Positions 1-12,249 of a stretch of DNA of 64,000 nt are shown here, in pieces. Source of the stretch: Petrolisthes cinctipes (taxonomy: Eukaryota; Arthropoda; Malacostraca; Decapoda; Porcellanidae). Each line of letters begins with the position of its first letter. The first letter of the stretch is position 1. The notes beneath the pieces are model-generated. The model was not told the origin of the DNA, did no database searches, and was given only the letters and a program-made list of their open reading frames with translations. The translations under genes were made by a program, and so were the position numbers. Location: NCBI GenBank assembly GCA_033782935.1, contig JAWQEG010000710.1, forward strand, positions 2,480,001 to 2,544,000, read 5' to 3'.

Positions 1-1140
1 CTCTAACACGGAGTAAGCATGTACAGATCGCTTCTGGGACCCCAAAATATCGAATTTTCGGGTGTTTTGGGCTTGAATTTGAGACATCGACTTTTGTCAC
101 CTAAAATATCGATTTTTGGCATGTTTTGAGCCTATATTTTGAAAACATTCTAGCACTGAGTAGGCATGTACAGATCGCTTCTCGGACCCAAAAATATCGA
201 ATTCTCGGGTGTTTTGAGGTTGAATTTGGGACAAAAACGGGTGCAGAAAATGTATACACATATTGACTTTGGGCACCTAAAATATCGATTTTCATCATGT
301 TTTGGGCCTGTATCTAAATAGGCATGTACAGATCGCTTTTGGGACCCCAAAATATCGAATTTTCGGGTGTTTTGGGCTTGAATTTGAGACATCGACTTTG
401 GTCACCTAAAATATCGATTTGTAGCATGTTTTGGGCCTATATTTTGAAAATATTCTAGCACTGAGTAGGCATGTACAGATCGCTTCTGGGACCCCATAAT
501 ATCGAATTTTCGGGTGTTTTAAGCCTAAATTTGAGATATAAACGGGTACAGAAGATGCATCCACATATCGACTTTGGACACTTAAAATATCGATTTTTAG
601 AATGTTTTCAGCCTATATTTTGAAAACATTCTAGCACTGAGTAGGCATGTACAGATCGATTCTGGAACCCAAAAATATCGAACTTTCGGGTGTTTTGAGC
701 CTGAATTTGAGATATAAACGGGTAGAGAAGATGCATCCACATATCGACTTTTTGCACCTAAAAGATCGATTTTCAGTATGTTTTGGGCCTGTATTTTGAA
801 AATACTCTAATAACGGAGTAGGCATGTACTGATCGCTTCTGGGACCCCAAAATATCGAATTTTCGGATGTTTTGGGCCTGAATTTGAGATATCGACTTTG
901 GTCACCTAAAATATCGATTTTTAGCATGTTTTGGGCCTATAATTTGAAAATATTCTAGCACTGAGTAGGCATGTACAGATCGCTTCTGGGACCCCAAAAT
1001 ATCGAATTTTCGGGTGTTTTGAGCCTGAATTTGAGATATAAACGGGTACACAAAATGCATGCACATATTGAATTTGGACACTTAAAATATCGATTTTTAG
1101 AATGTTTTCAGCCTATATTTTGAAAACATTCTAGCACTGA
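1..1140 (+). repeat. HOR1 long unit (L), 3' part of a copy cut by the window edge
   Basis: Bases 1-1,140 equal bases 4,202-5,341 at an offset of 4,201 and are the end of an L unit whose start lies left of the window. I noticed only three substitutions against that copy (at 70, 527 and 867). It holds monomers starting at 13, 160, 318, 465, 641, 818 and 965; those at 13, 465 and 818 are 147-bp short forms. Confidence 0.92.
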
Positions 1141-1298
1141 GTAGGCATGTACAGATCGCTTCTGGAACCCAAAAATATCGAACTTTCGGGTGTTTTGAGG
1201 TTGAATTTGAGATATAAACGAGTGCGGAAGATGCATACACATATTGACTTTGGGCACCTAAAATATCGATTTTCAGCATGTTTTGGGACTGTATCTGA
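1141..1298 (+). repeat. Representative 158-bp monomer (18-bp deletion in half B)
   Basis: The end of this monomer reads CTGTATCTGAGTAGG, where its relatives read CTGTAT, then an 18-bp TTTGAAAACATTCTAGCA-like block, then CTGAGTAGG. Five of the 25 monomers of HOR1-L are of this 157-159 bp class (starting at 160, 1141, 1651, 3192 and 3703). Two sub-forms exist: CTGTATCTGAGTAGG and CTGTATCTTAAAAGG. The class is absent from HOR2, HOR3 and HOR4 in my marker counts. Confidence 0.9.
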
Positions 1299-4200
1299 GT
1301 AGGCATGTACAGATCGCTTCTGGGACCCCAAAATATCGAATTTTCGGGTGTTTGGAGCCAGAATTTGAGATATATGCAGGTACAGAAGATGCATGCACAT
1401 ATCGACGTTTGGGCACCTAAAGATCGATTTTCAGTATGTTTTGGGCCTGTATTCTGAAAGTACTCTAACACGGAGTAGGCATGTATAGATCGCTTCTTGG
1501 ACCCAAAAATATCGATCTTTCGGGTGTTTTGGGCCTGAATTTGGGATATAAACGGGTGCAGAAGATGCATACACATATTAACTTTGGTCACCTAAAATAT
1601 CGATTTGCAGCATGTTTTGAGCCTATATTTTGAAAACATTCTAGCACTGAGTAGGCATGTACAGATCGCTTCTGGGACCCAAAAATATCGAATTTTCGGG
1701 TGTTTTGAGGTTGAATTTGGGACAAAAACGTGTGCATAAGATGCATACACATATTATCTTTGGGCACCTAAAATATCTATTTTATCATGTTTTGTGCCTG
1801 TATCTTAAAAGGCATGTACAGATCGCTTCTGGGACCCCAAAATATCGAATTTTCGGGTGCTTGGAGCCTGAATTTGAGATATTAACGGGTACAGAAGATG
1901 CATGCACAATTCGACTTTTGGGCACCTAAAATATCGATTTTCAGTATGTTTTGGGCCTGTATTTTGAAAATACTCTAATAACGGAGTAGGCATGTACAGA
2001 TCGCTTCTGGGACCCCAAAATATCGAATTTTCGGGTGTTTTGGGCCTGAATTTGAGATATCGACTTTGGTCACCTAAAATATCGATTTTTAGCATGTTTT
2101 GGGCCTATAATTTGAAAATATTCTAGCACTGAGTAGGCATGTACAGATCGCTTCTGGGACCCCAAAATATCGAATTTTCGGGTGTTTTGAGCCTTAATTT
2201 GAGATATAAACGGGTACATAAAATGCATGCACATATTGACTTTGGGCACCTAAAATATCGATTTTCAGCCTGTTTTGGGCCTGTATTTTGAAAATACTCT
2301 AACACGGAGTAGGCATGTACAGAGTGCTTCTGGGACCGAAAAATATCGAATTTTAGGGTGTTTAGAGCCTGAATTTGAGATATAAACAAGTACTGAAGAT
2401 GCATGCACATATCGACTTTTGGGCACCTAAAATATCGATTTTGAGCATGTTTTGGGTCTGTATCTTGAAAACACTCTAACTAGGAGTAGCCATGTACAGA
2501 TCGCTTCAATGACCCAAGATTACCGAATTTTCGGGTGTTTTGAGCCTGAATTTGAGATATAAACGGGTACAGAAGATGCATGCACATATCGACTTTGGGC
2601 ACTTAAAATATCTATTTTCAGCATGTTTTGAGCCTATATTTTAAAAACATTCTAGCACTGAGTAAGCATGTACAGATCGCTTCTGGGACCCAAAAATATC
2701 GAATTTTCGGGTGTCTTGAGGTTGAATTTTGGATATAAACGGGTGCAGAAAGATGCATCCACATAGTGACTTTGGGCACCTAAAATATCGATTTTCAGTA
2801 TGTTTTGGGCCTGTATTTTGAAAATACTCTAACACGGAGTAGGCATGTACAGATGGCTTCTGGGACCCTAAAATATCAAATTTTCGGGTGTTTTGAGGTT
2901 GAATTTGAGATATAAACGAGTGAAGAAAATGCATACACATATCGACTTTGGACACTTAAAATATCGATTTTTAGAATGTTTTCAGCCTATATTTTGAAAA
3001 CATTCTAGCACTGAGTAGGCATGTACAGATCGCTTCTGGAACCCAAAAATATCGATCTTTCGGGTGTTTTGAGCCGGAATTTGAGATATAAACGGGTACA
3101 GAAGATGCATCCACATATCGACTTTTGGGCACCTAAAAGATTGATTTTCAGTATGTTTTGGGCCTGTATATTGAAAATACTCTAACACGGAGTAGGCATG
3201 TACAGATCGCTTCTGGGACCCAAAATATATCGAATTTTCGGGTGTTTTGAGGTTGAATTTGAGATATAAACGAGTGCAGAATATGCATACACATATTGAC
3301 TTTGGGCACCTAAAATATCGATTTTCAGCATGTTTTGGGACTGTATCTGAGTAGGCATGTACAGATCGCTTCTGGGACCCCCAAATATCGAATTTTCGGG
3401 TGTTTGGAGCCTGAATTTGAGATATATGCGGGTACAGAAGATGCATGCACATATCGACTTTTGGGCACCTAAAGATCGATTTTCAGTATGTTTTGGGCCC
3501 GTATTTTGAAAATACTCTAACACGGAGTAGGCATGTACAGATCCCTTCTTGGCCCCAAAAATATCGAATTTTCGGGTGTTTTGGGCCTGAATTTGGGATA
3601 TAAACATGTGCAGAAGATGCATACACATATTAACTTTGATCACCTAAAATATCGATTTTCAGCATGTTTTGAGCCTATATTTTGAAATGATTCTAGCACT
3701 GAGTAGGCATGTACAGATCGCTTCTGGGACCCAAAAATATCGAATTTTCGGGTGTTTTGAAGTTGAATTTGGGACAAAAACGGGTGCAGAAGATGCATAC
3801 ACATATTGACTTTGGGCACCTAAAATATCTATTTTATCATGTTTTGTGCCTGTATCTTAAAAGGCATGTACTGATCGCTTCTGGGACCCCAAAATATCGA
3901 ATTTTCGGGTGCTTGGAGCCTGAATTTGAGATATTAACGGGTACAGAAGATGCATGTACATATCATGTTTTGGGCACCTAAAATATCGATTTTCAGTATG
4001 TTTTGGGCCTGTATTTTGAAAATACTCTAATAACGGAGTAGGCATGTACAGATCGCTTCTGGGACCTCAGAATATCGAATTTTCGGGTGTTTGGAGCCTG
4101 AATTTGAGATATAAACGGGTGCAGATGATGCATACACATATTAACTTTGGTCACCTAAAATATAGATTTTCAGCATGTTTTGGGTCTGTATTTTTAAAAT

Positions 4201-5341
4201 ACTCTAACACGGAGTAAGCATGTACAGATCGCTTCTGGGACCCCAAAATATCGAATTTTCGGGTGTTTTGAGCTTGAATTTGAGACATCGACTTTTGTCA
4301 CCTAAAATATCGATTTTTGGCATGTTTTGAGCCTATATTTTGAAAACATTCTAGCACTGAGTAGGCATGTACAGATCGCTTCTCGGACCCAAAAATATCG
4401 AATTCTCGGGTGTTTTGAGGTTGAATTTGGGACAAAAACGGGTGCAGAAAATGTATACACATATTGACTTTGGGCACCTAAAATATCGATTTTCATCATG
4501 TTTTGGGCCTGTATCTAAATAGGCATGTACAGATCGCTTTTGGGACCCCAAAATATCGAATTTTCGGGTGTTTTGGGCTTGAATTTGAGACATCGACTTT
4601 GGTCACCTAAAATATCGATTTGTAGCATGTTTTGGGCCTATATTTTGAAAATATTCTAGCACTGAGTAGGCATGTACAGATCGCTTCTGGGACCCCATAA
4701 TATCGAATTTTCGGGTGTTTTAAGCCTGAATTTGAGATATAAACGGGTACAGAAGATGCATCCACATATCGACTTTGGACACTTAAAATATCGATTTTTA
4801 GAATGTTTTCAGCCTATATTTTGAAAACATTCTAGCACTGAGTAGGCATGTACAGATCGATTCTGGAACCCAAAAATATCGAACTTTCGGGTGTTTTGAG
4901 CCTGAATTTGAGATATAAACGGGTAGAGAAGATGCATCCACATATCGACTTTTTGCACCTAAAAGATCGATTTTCAGTATGTTTTGGGCCTGTATTTTGA
5001 AAATACTCTAATAACGGAGTAGGCATGTACTGATCGCTTCTGGGACCCCAAAATATCGAATTTTCGGGTGTTTTGGGCCTGAATTTGAGATATCGACTTT
5101 GGTCACCTAAAATATCGATTTTTAGCATGTTTTGGGCCTATAATTTGAAAATATTCTAGCACTGAGTAGGCATGTACAGATCGCTTCTGGGACCCCAAAA
5201 TATCGAATTTTCGGGTGTTTTGAGCCTGAATTTGAGATATAAACGGGTACACAAAATGCATGCACATATTGAATTTGGACACTTAAAATATCGATTTTTA
5301 GAATGTTTTCAGCCTATATTTTGAAAACATTCTAGCACTGA
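1141..5341 (+). repeat. HOR1 long unit (L), complete copy, 4,201 bp, 25 monomers
   Basis: The 4,201-bp period was counted from 13 to 4,214. Monomer lengths from position 13 are 147, 158, 147, 176, 177, 147, 176, 158, 176, 176, 157, 178, 147, 176, 177, 176, 177, 176, 177, 159, 176, 176, 157, 178 and 176, summing to 4,201. Its first ten or so monomers (to about 2,942) are shared with the S unit. The rest (about 2,943-5,341) is the L-specific tail. The next L copy is 6,908 bp downstream at 8,049. Confidence 0.93.
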
Positions 5342-8048
5342 GTAGGCATGTACAGATCGCTTCTGGAACCCAAAAATATCGAACTTTCGGGTGTTTTGAG
5401 GTTGAATTTGAGATATAAACGAGTGCGGAAGATGCATACACATATTGACTTTGGGCACCTAAAATATCGATTTTCAGCATGTTTTGGGACTGTATCTGAG
5501 TAGGCATGTACAGATCGCTTCTGGGACCCCAAAATATCGAATTTTCGGGTGTTTGGAGCCAGAATTTGAGATATATGCAGGTACAGAAGATGCATGCACA
5601 TATCGACGTTTGGGCACCTAAAGATCGATTTTCAGTATGTTTTGGGCCTGTATTCTGAAAGTACTCTAACACGGAGTAGGCATGTATAGATCGCTTCTTG
5701 GACCCAAAAATATCGATCTTTCGGGTGTTTTGGGCCTGAATTTGGGATATAAACGGGTGCAGAAGATGCATACACATATTAACTTTGGTCACCTAAAATA
5801 TCGATTTGCAGCATGTTTTGAGCCTATATTTTGAAAACATTCTAGCACTGAGTAGGCATGTACAGATCGCTTCTGGGACCCAAAAATATCGAATTTTCGG
5901 GTGTTTTGAGGTTGAATTTGGGACAAAAACGTGTGCATAAGATGCATACACATATTATCTTTGGGCACCTAAAATATCTATTTTATCATGTTTTGTGCCT
6001 GTATCTTAAAAGGCATGTACAGATCGCTTCTGGGACCCCAAAATATCGAATTTTCGGGTTCGGAGCCTGAATTTGAGATATTAACGGGTACAAAAGATGC
6101 ATGCACAATTCGACTTTTGGGCACCTAAAATATCGATTTTCAGTATGTTTTGGGCCTGTATTTTGAAAATACTCTAATAACGGAGTAGGCATGTACAGAT
6201 CGCTTCTGGGACCCCAAAATATCGAATTTTCGGGTGTTTTGGGCTTGAATTTGAGATATCGACTTTGGTCACCTAAAATATCGATTTTTAGCATGTTTTG
6301 GGCCTATAATTTGAAAATATTCTAGCACTGAGTAGGCATGTACAGATCGCTTCTGGGACCCCAAAATATCGAATTTTCGGGTGTTTTGAGCCTTAATTTG
6401 AGATATAAACGGGTACATAAAATGCATGCACATATTGACTTTGGGCACCTAAAATATCGATTTTCAGCATGTTTTGGGCCTGTATTTTGAAAATACTCTA
6501 ACACGGAGTAGGCATGTACAGAGTGCTTCTGGGACCGAAAAATATCGAATTTTAGGGTGTTTAGAGCCTGAATTTGAGATATAAACAAGTACTGAAGATG
6601 CATGCACATATCGACTTTTGGGCACCTAAAATATCGATTTTGAGCATGTTTTGGGTCTGTATCTTGAAAACACTCTAACTAGGAGTAGCCATGTACAGAT
6701 CGCTTCAATGACCAAAGATTACCGAATTTTCGGGTGTTTTGAGCCTGAATTTGAGATATAAACGGGTACAGAAGATGCATGCACATATCGACTTTGGGCA
6801 CTTAAAATATCTATTTTCAGCATGTTTTGAGCCTATATTTTAAAAACATTCTAGCACTGAGTAAGCATGTACAGATCGCTTCTGGGACCCAAAAATATCG
6901 AATTTTCGGGTGTTTTGAGGTTGAATTTTGGATATAAACGGGTGCAGAAAGATGCATCCACATATTGACTTTGGGCACCTAAAATATCGATTTTCAGTAT
7001 GTTTTGGGCCTGTATTTTGAAAATACTCTAACACGGAGTAGGTATGTACAGATGGCTTCTGGGACCCTAAAATATCAAATTTTCGGGTGTTTTGAGGTTG
7101 AATTTGAGATATAAACGAGTGAAGAAAATGCATACACATATTGACTTTGGGCACCTAAAATATCGATTTTCAGCATGTTTTGGGCCTGTATCTGAGTAGG
7201 CATGTACAGATCGTTTCTGGGACCCCAAAATATTGAATTTTCGGGTGTTTGGAGCCTGAATTTGAGATATAAACGGGTATAGAAGATGCATCCAAATATC
7301 GACTTTTGGGCACCTAAAAGATCGATTTTCAGTATGTTTTGGGACTGTATTTTGAAAATACTCTAACACGAAGTAGGCATGTACAGATCGGTTCTTGGAC
7401 CCCGAAATATCGAATTTTCGGGTGTTTGGAGCCTGAATTTAAGATATATGCGGGTACAGAAGATGCATGCACATATCGACTTTTGTGCACCTAAAAGATT
7501 GTTTTTTAGTATGTTTTGGGCCTGTATTTTGAAAATACTCTAACACGAAGTAGGCATGTACAGATCGCTTGTGGGACCCAAAAATATCGAATTTTCGGGT
7601 GTTTTGGGCCTGAATTTGGGATATAAACGGGTGCAGAAGATGCATCCACATATCGACTTTTGTGCACCTAAAAGATCGATTTTCAGTATGTTTTGGGCCT
7701 GTATATTGAAAATACTCTAACACGGAGTAGGCATGTGCAGATCGCTTCTGGGACCCCAAAATATCGAATTTTTGGGTGTTTTGGGCCTGAATTTGAGATA
7801 TCGACTTTGGGCACCTAAAATATCGATTTTTAGCATGTTTGGGCCTATATTTTGAAAATATTCTAGCACTAAGTAGGCATGTACAGATCACTTCTGGGAC
7901 CCCAAAATATCGAATTTTCGGGTGTTTTGAGCCTGAATTTGAGATATAAACGGGTACACAAAATGCATGCACATATTGAATTTGGACACTTAAAATATCG
8001 ATTTTTAGAATGTTTTCAGCCTATATTTTGAAAACATTCTAGCACTGA
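5342..8048 (+). repeat. HOR1 short unit (S), complete copy, 2,707 bp, 16 monomers
   Basis: S matches L from its start to about 7,141 (offset 4,201, becoming 4,199 after a 2-bp loss near 6,060). It then switches to a different tail of about 0.9 kb with monomers at 7,196, 7,373, 7,550, 7,727 and 7,873. The last of these rejoins the L sequence just before 8,049. The monomer at 7,727, with GCATGTGCAG and a 146-bp length, is the same type that opens HOR2. S looks like an L unit in which part of the tail was replaced or lost. Confidence 0.92.
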
Positions 8049-11000
8049 GTAGGCATGTACAGATCGCTTCTGGAACCCAAAAATATCGAACTTTCGGGTG
8101 TTTTGAGGTTGAATTTGAGATATAAACGAGTGCGGAAGATGCATACACATATTGACTTTGGGCACCTAAAATATCGATTTTCAGCATGTTTTGGGACTGT
8201 ATCTGAGTAGGCATGTACAGATCGCTTCTGGGACCCCAAAATATCGAATTTTCGGGTGTTTGGAGCCAGAATTTGAGATATATGCAGGTACAGAAGATGC
8301 ATGCACATATCGACGTTTGGGCACCTAAAGATCGATTTTCAGTATGTTTTGGGCCTGTATTCTGAAAGTACTCTAACACGGAGTAGGCATGTATAGATCG
8401 CTTCTTGGACCCAAAAATATCGATCTTTCGGGTGTTTTGGGCCTGAATTTGGGATATAAACGGGTGCAGAAGATGCATACACATATTAACTTTGGTCACC
8501 TAAAATATCGATTTGCAGCATGTTTTGAGCCTATATTTTGAAAACATTCTAGCACTGAGTAGGCATGTACAGATCGCTTCTGGGACCCAAAAATATCGAA
8601 TTTTCGGGTGTTTTGAGGTTGAATTTGGGACAAAAACGTGTGCATAAGATGCATACACATATTATCTTTGGGCACCTAAAATATCTATTTTATCATGTTT
8701 TGTGCCTGTATCTTAAAAGGCATGTACAGATCGCTTCTGGGACCCCAAAATATCGAATTTTCGGGTGCTTGGAGCCTGAATTTGAGATATTAACGGGTAC
8801 AGAAGATGCATGCACAATTCGACTTTTGGGCACCTAAAATATCGATTTTCAGTATGTTTTGGGCCTGTATTTTGAAAATACTCTAATAACGGAGTAGGCA
8901 TGTACAGATCGCTTCTGGGACCCCAAAATATCGAATTTTCGGGTGTTTTGGGCCTGAATTTGAGATATCGACTTTGGTCACCTAAAATATCGATTTTTAG
9001 CATGTTTTGGGCCTATAATTTGAAAATATTCTAGCACTGAGTAGGCATGTACAGATCGCTTCTGGGACCCCAAAATATCGAATTTTCGGGTGTTTTGAGC
9101 CTTAATTTGAGATATAAACGGGTACATAAAATGCATGCACATATTGACTTTGGGCACCTAAAATATCGATTTTCAGCCTGTTTTGGGCCTGTATTTTGAA
9201 AATACTCTAACACGGAGTAGGCATGTACAGAGTGCTTCTGGGACCGAAAAATATCGAATTTTAGGGTGTTTAGAGCCTGAATTTGAGATATAAACAAGTA
9301 CTGAAGATGCATGCACATATCGACTTTTGGGCACCTAAAATATCGATTTTGAGCATGTTTTGGGTCTGTATCTTGAAAACACTCTAACTAGGAGTAGCCA
9401 TGTACAGATCGCTTCAATGACCCAAGATTACCGAATTTTCGGGTGTTTTGAGCCTGAATTTGAGATATAAACGGGTACAGAAGATGCATGCACATATCGA
9501 CTTTGGGCACTTAAAATATCTATTTTCAGCATGTTTTGAGCCTATATTTTAAAAACATTCTAGCACTGAGTAAGCATGTACAGATCGCTTCTGGGACCCA
9601 AAAATATCGAATTTTCGGGTGTCTTGAGGTTGAATTTTGGATATAAACGGGTGCAGAAAGATGCATCCACATAGTGACTTTGGGCACCTAAAATATCGAT
9701 TTTCAGTATGTTTTGGGCCTGTATTTTGAAAATACTCTAACACGGAGTAGGCATGTACAGATGGCTTCTGGGACCCTAAAATATCAAATTTTCGGGTGTT
9801 TTGAGGTTGAATTTGAGATATAAACGAGTGAAGAAAATGCATACACATATCGACTTTGGACACTTAAAATATCGATTTTTAGAATGTTTTCAGCCTATAT
9901 TTTGAAAACATTCTAGCACTGAGTAGGCATGTACAGATCGCTTCTGGAACCCAAAAATATCGATCTTTCGGGTGTTTTGAGCCGGAATTTGAGATATAAA
10001 CGGGTACAGAAGATGCATCCACATATCGACTTTTGGGCACCTAAAAGATTGATTTTCAGTATGTTTTGGGCCTGTATATTGAAAATACTCTAACACGGAG
10101 TAGGCATGTACAGATCGCTTCTGGGACCCAAAATATATCGAATTTTCGGGTGTTTTGAGGTTGAATTTGAGATATAAACGAGTGCAGAATATGCATACAC
10201 ATATTGACTTTGGGCACCTAAAATATCGATTTTCAGCATGTTTTGGGACTGTATCTGAGTAGGCATGTACAGATCGCTTCTGGGACCCCCAAATATCGAA
10301 TTTTCGGGTGTTTGGAGCCTGAATTTGAGATATATGCGGGTACAGAAGATGCATGCACATATCGACTTTTGGGCACCTAAAGATCGATTTTCAGTATGTT
10401 TTGGGCCCGTATTTTGAAAATACTCTAACACGGAGTAGGCATGTACAGATCCCTTCTTGGCCCCAAAAATATCGAATTTTCGGGTGTTTTGGGCCTGAAT
10501 TTGGGATATAAACATGTGCAGAAGATGCATACACATATTAACTTTGATCACCTAAAATATCGATTTTCAGCATGTTTTGAGCCTATATTTTGAAATGATT
10601 CTAGCACTGAGTAGGCATGTACAGATCGCTTCTGGGACCCAAAAATATCGAATTTTCGGGTGTTTTGAAGTTGAATTTGGGACAAAAACGGGTGCAGAAG
10701 ATGCATACACATATTGACTTTGGGCACCTAAAATATCTATTTTATCATGTTTTGTGCCTGTATCTTAAAAGGCATGTACTGATCGCTTCTGGGACCCCAA
10801 AATATCGAATTTTCGGGTGCTTGGAGCCTGAATTTGAGATATTAACGGGTACAGAAGATGCATGTACATATCATGTTTTGGGCACCTAAAATATCGATTT
10901 TCAGTATGTTTTGGGCCTGTATTTTGAAAATACTCTAATAACGGAGTAGGCATGTACAGATCGCTTCTGGGACCTCAGAATATCGAATTTTCGGGTGTTT

Positions 11001-12249
11001 GGAGCCTGAATTTGAGATATAAACGGGTGCAGATGATGCATACACATATTAACTTTGGTCACCTAAAATATAGATTTTCAGCATGTTTTGGGTCTGTATT
11101 TTTAAAATACTCTAACACGGAGTAAGCATGTACAGATCGCTTCTGGGACCCCAAAATATCGAATTTTCGGGTGTTTTGGGCTTGAATTTGAGACATCGAC
11201 TTTTGTCACCTAAAATATCGATTTTTGGCATGTTTTGAGCCTATATTTTGAAAACATTCTAGCACTGAGTAGGCATGTACAGATCGCTTCTCGGACCCAA
11301 AAATATCGAATTCTCGGGTGTTTTGAGGTTGAATTTGGGACAAAAACGGGTGCAGAAAATGTATACACATATTGACTTTGGGCACCTAAAATATCGATTT
11401 TCATCATGTTTTGGGCCTGTATCTAAATAGGCATGTACAGATCGCTTTTGGGACCCCAAAATATCGAATTTTCGGGTGTTTTGGGCTTGAATTTGAGACA
11501 TCGACTTTGGTCACCTAAAATATCGATTTGTAGCATGTTTTGGGCCTATATTTTGAAAATATTCTAGCACTGAGTAGGCATGTACAGATCGCTTCTGGGA
11601 CCCCATAATATCGAATTTTCGGGTGTTTTAAGCCTGAATTTGAGATATAAACGGGTACAGAAGATGCATCCACATATCGACTTTGGACACTTAAAATATC
11701 GATTTTTAGAATGTTTTCAGCCTATATTTTGAAAACATTCTAGCACTGAGTAGGCATGTACAGATCGATTCTGGAACCCAAAAATATCGAACTTTCGGGT
11801 GTTTTGAGCCTGAATTTGAGATATAAACGGGTAGAGAAGATGCATCCACATATCGACTTTTTGCACCTAAAAGATCGATTTTCAGTATGTTTTGGGCCTG
11901 TATTTTGAAAATACTCTAATAACGGAGTAGGCATGTACTGATCGCTTCTGGGACCCCAAAATATCGAATTTTCGGGTGTTTTGGGCCTGAATTTGAGATA
12001 TCGACTTTGGTCACCTAAAATATCGATTTTTAGCATGTTTTGGGCCTATAATTTGAAAATATTCTAGCACTGAGTAGGCATGTACAGATCGCTTCTGGGA
12101 CCCCAAAATATCGAATTTTCGGGTGTTTTGAGCCTGAATTTGAGATATAAACGGGTACACAAAATGCATGCACATATTGAATTTGGACACTTAAAATATC
12201 GATTTTTAGAATGTTTTCAGCCTATATTTTGAAAACATTCTAGCACTGA
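8049..12249 (+). repeat. HOR1 long unit (L), second complete copy
   Basis: Equal to 1,141-5,341 at an offset of 6,908. Most corresponding segments look identical by eye, for example the 2,982-3,452 block and its copy at 9,890-10,360. L and S therefore move together as a 6,908-bp, 41-monomer super-unit. Confidence 0.93.

Noticed and set aside
1657..1929. Recurring plus-strand ORFs of 60-90 aa beginning at the ATGTACAG of the marker
   Set aside because: The start is the ATG in the GGCATGTACAG marker that every monomer carries. These ORFs copy the satellite sequence and overlap minus-strand ORFs over their full length.
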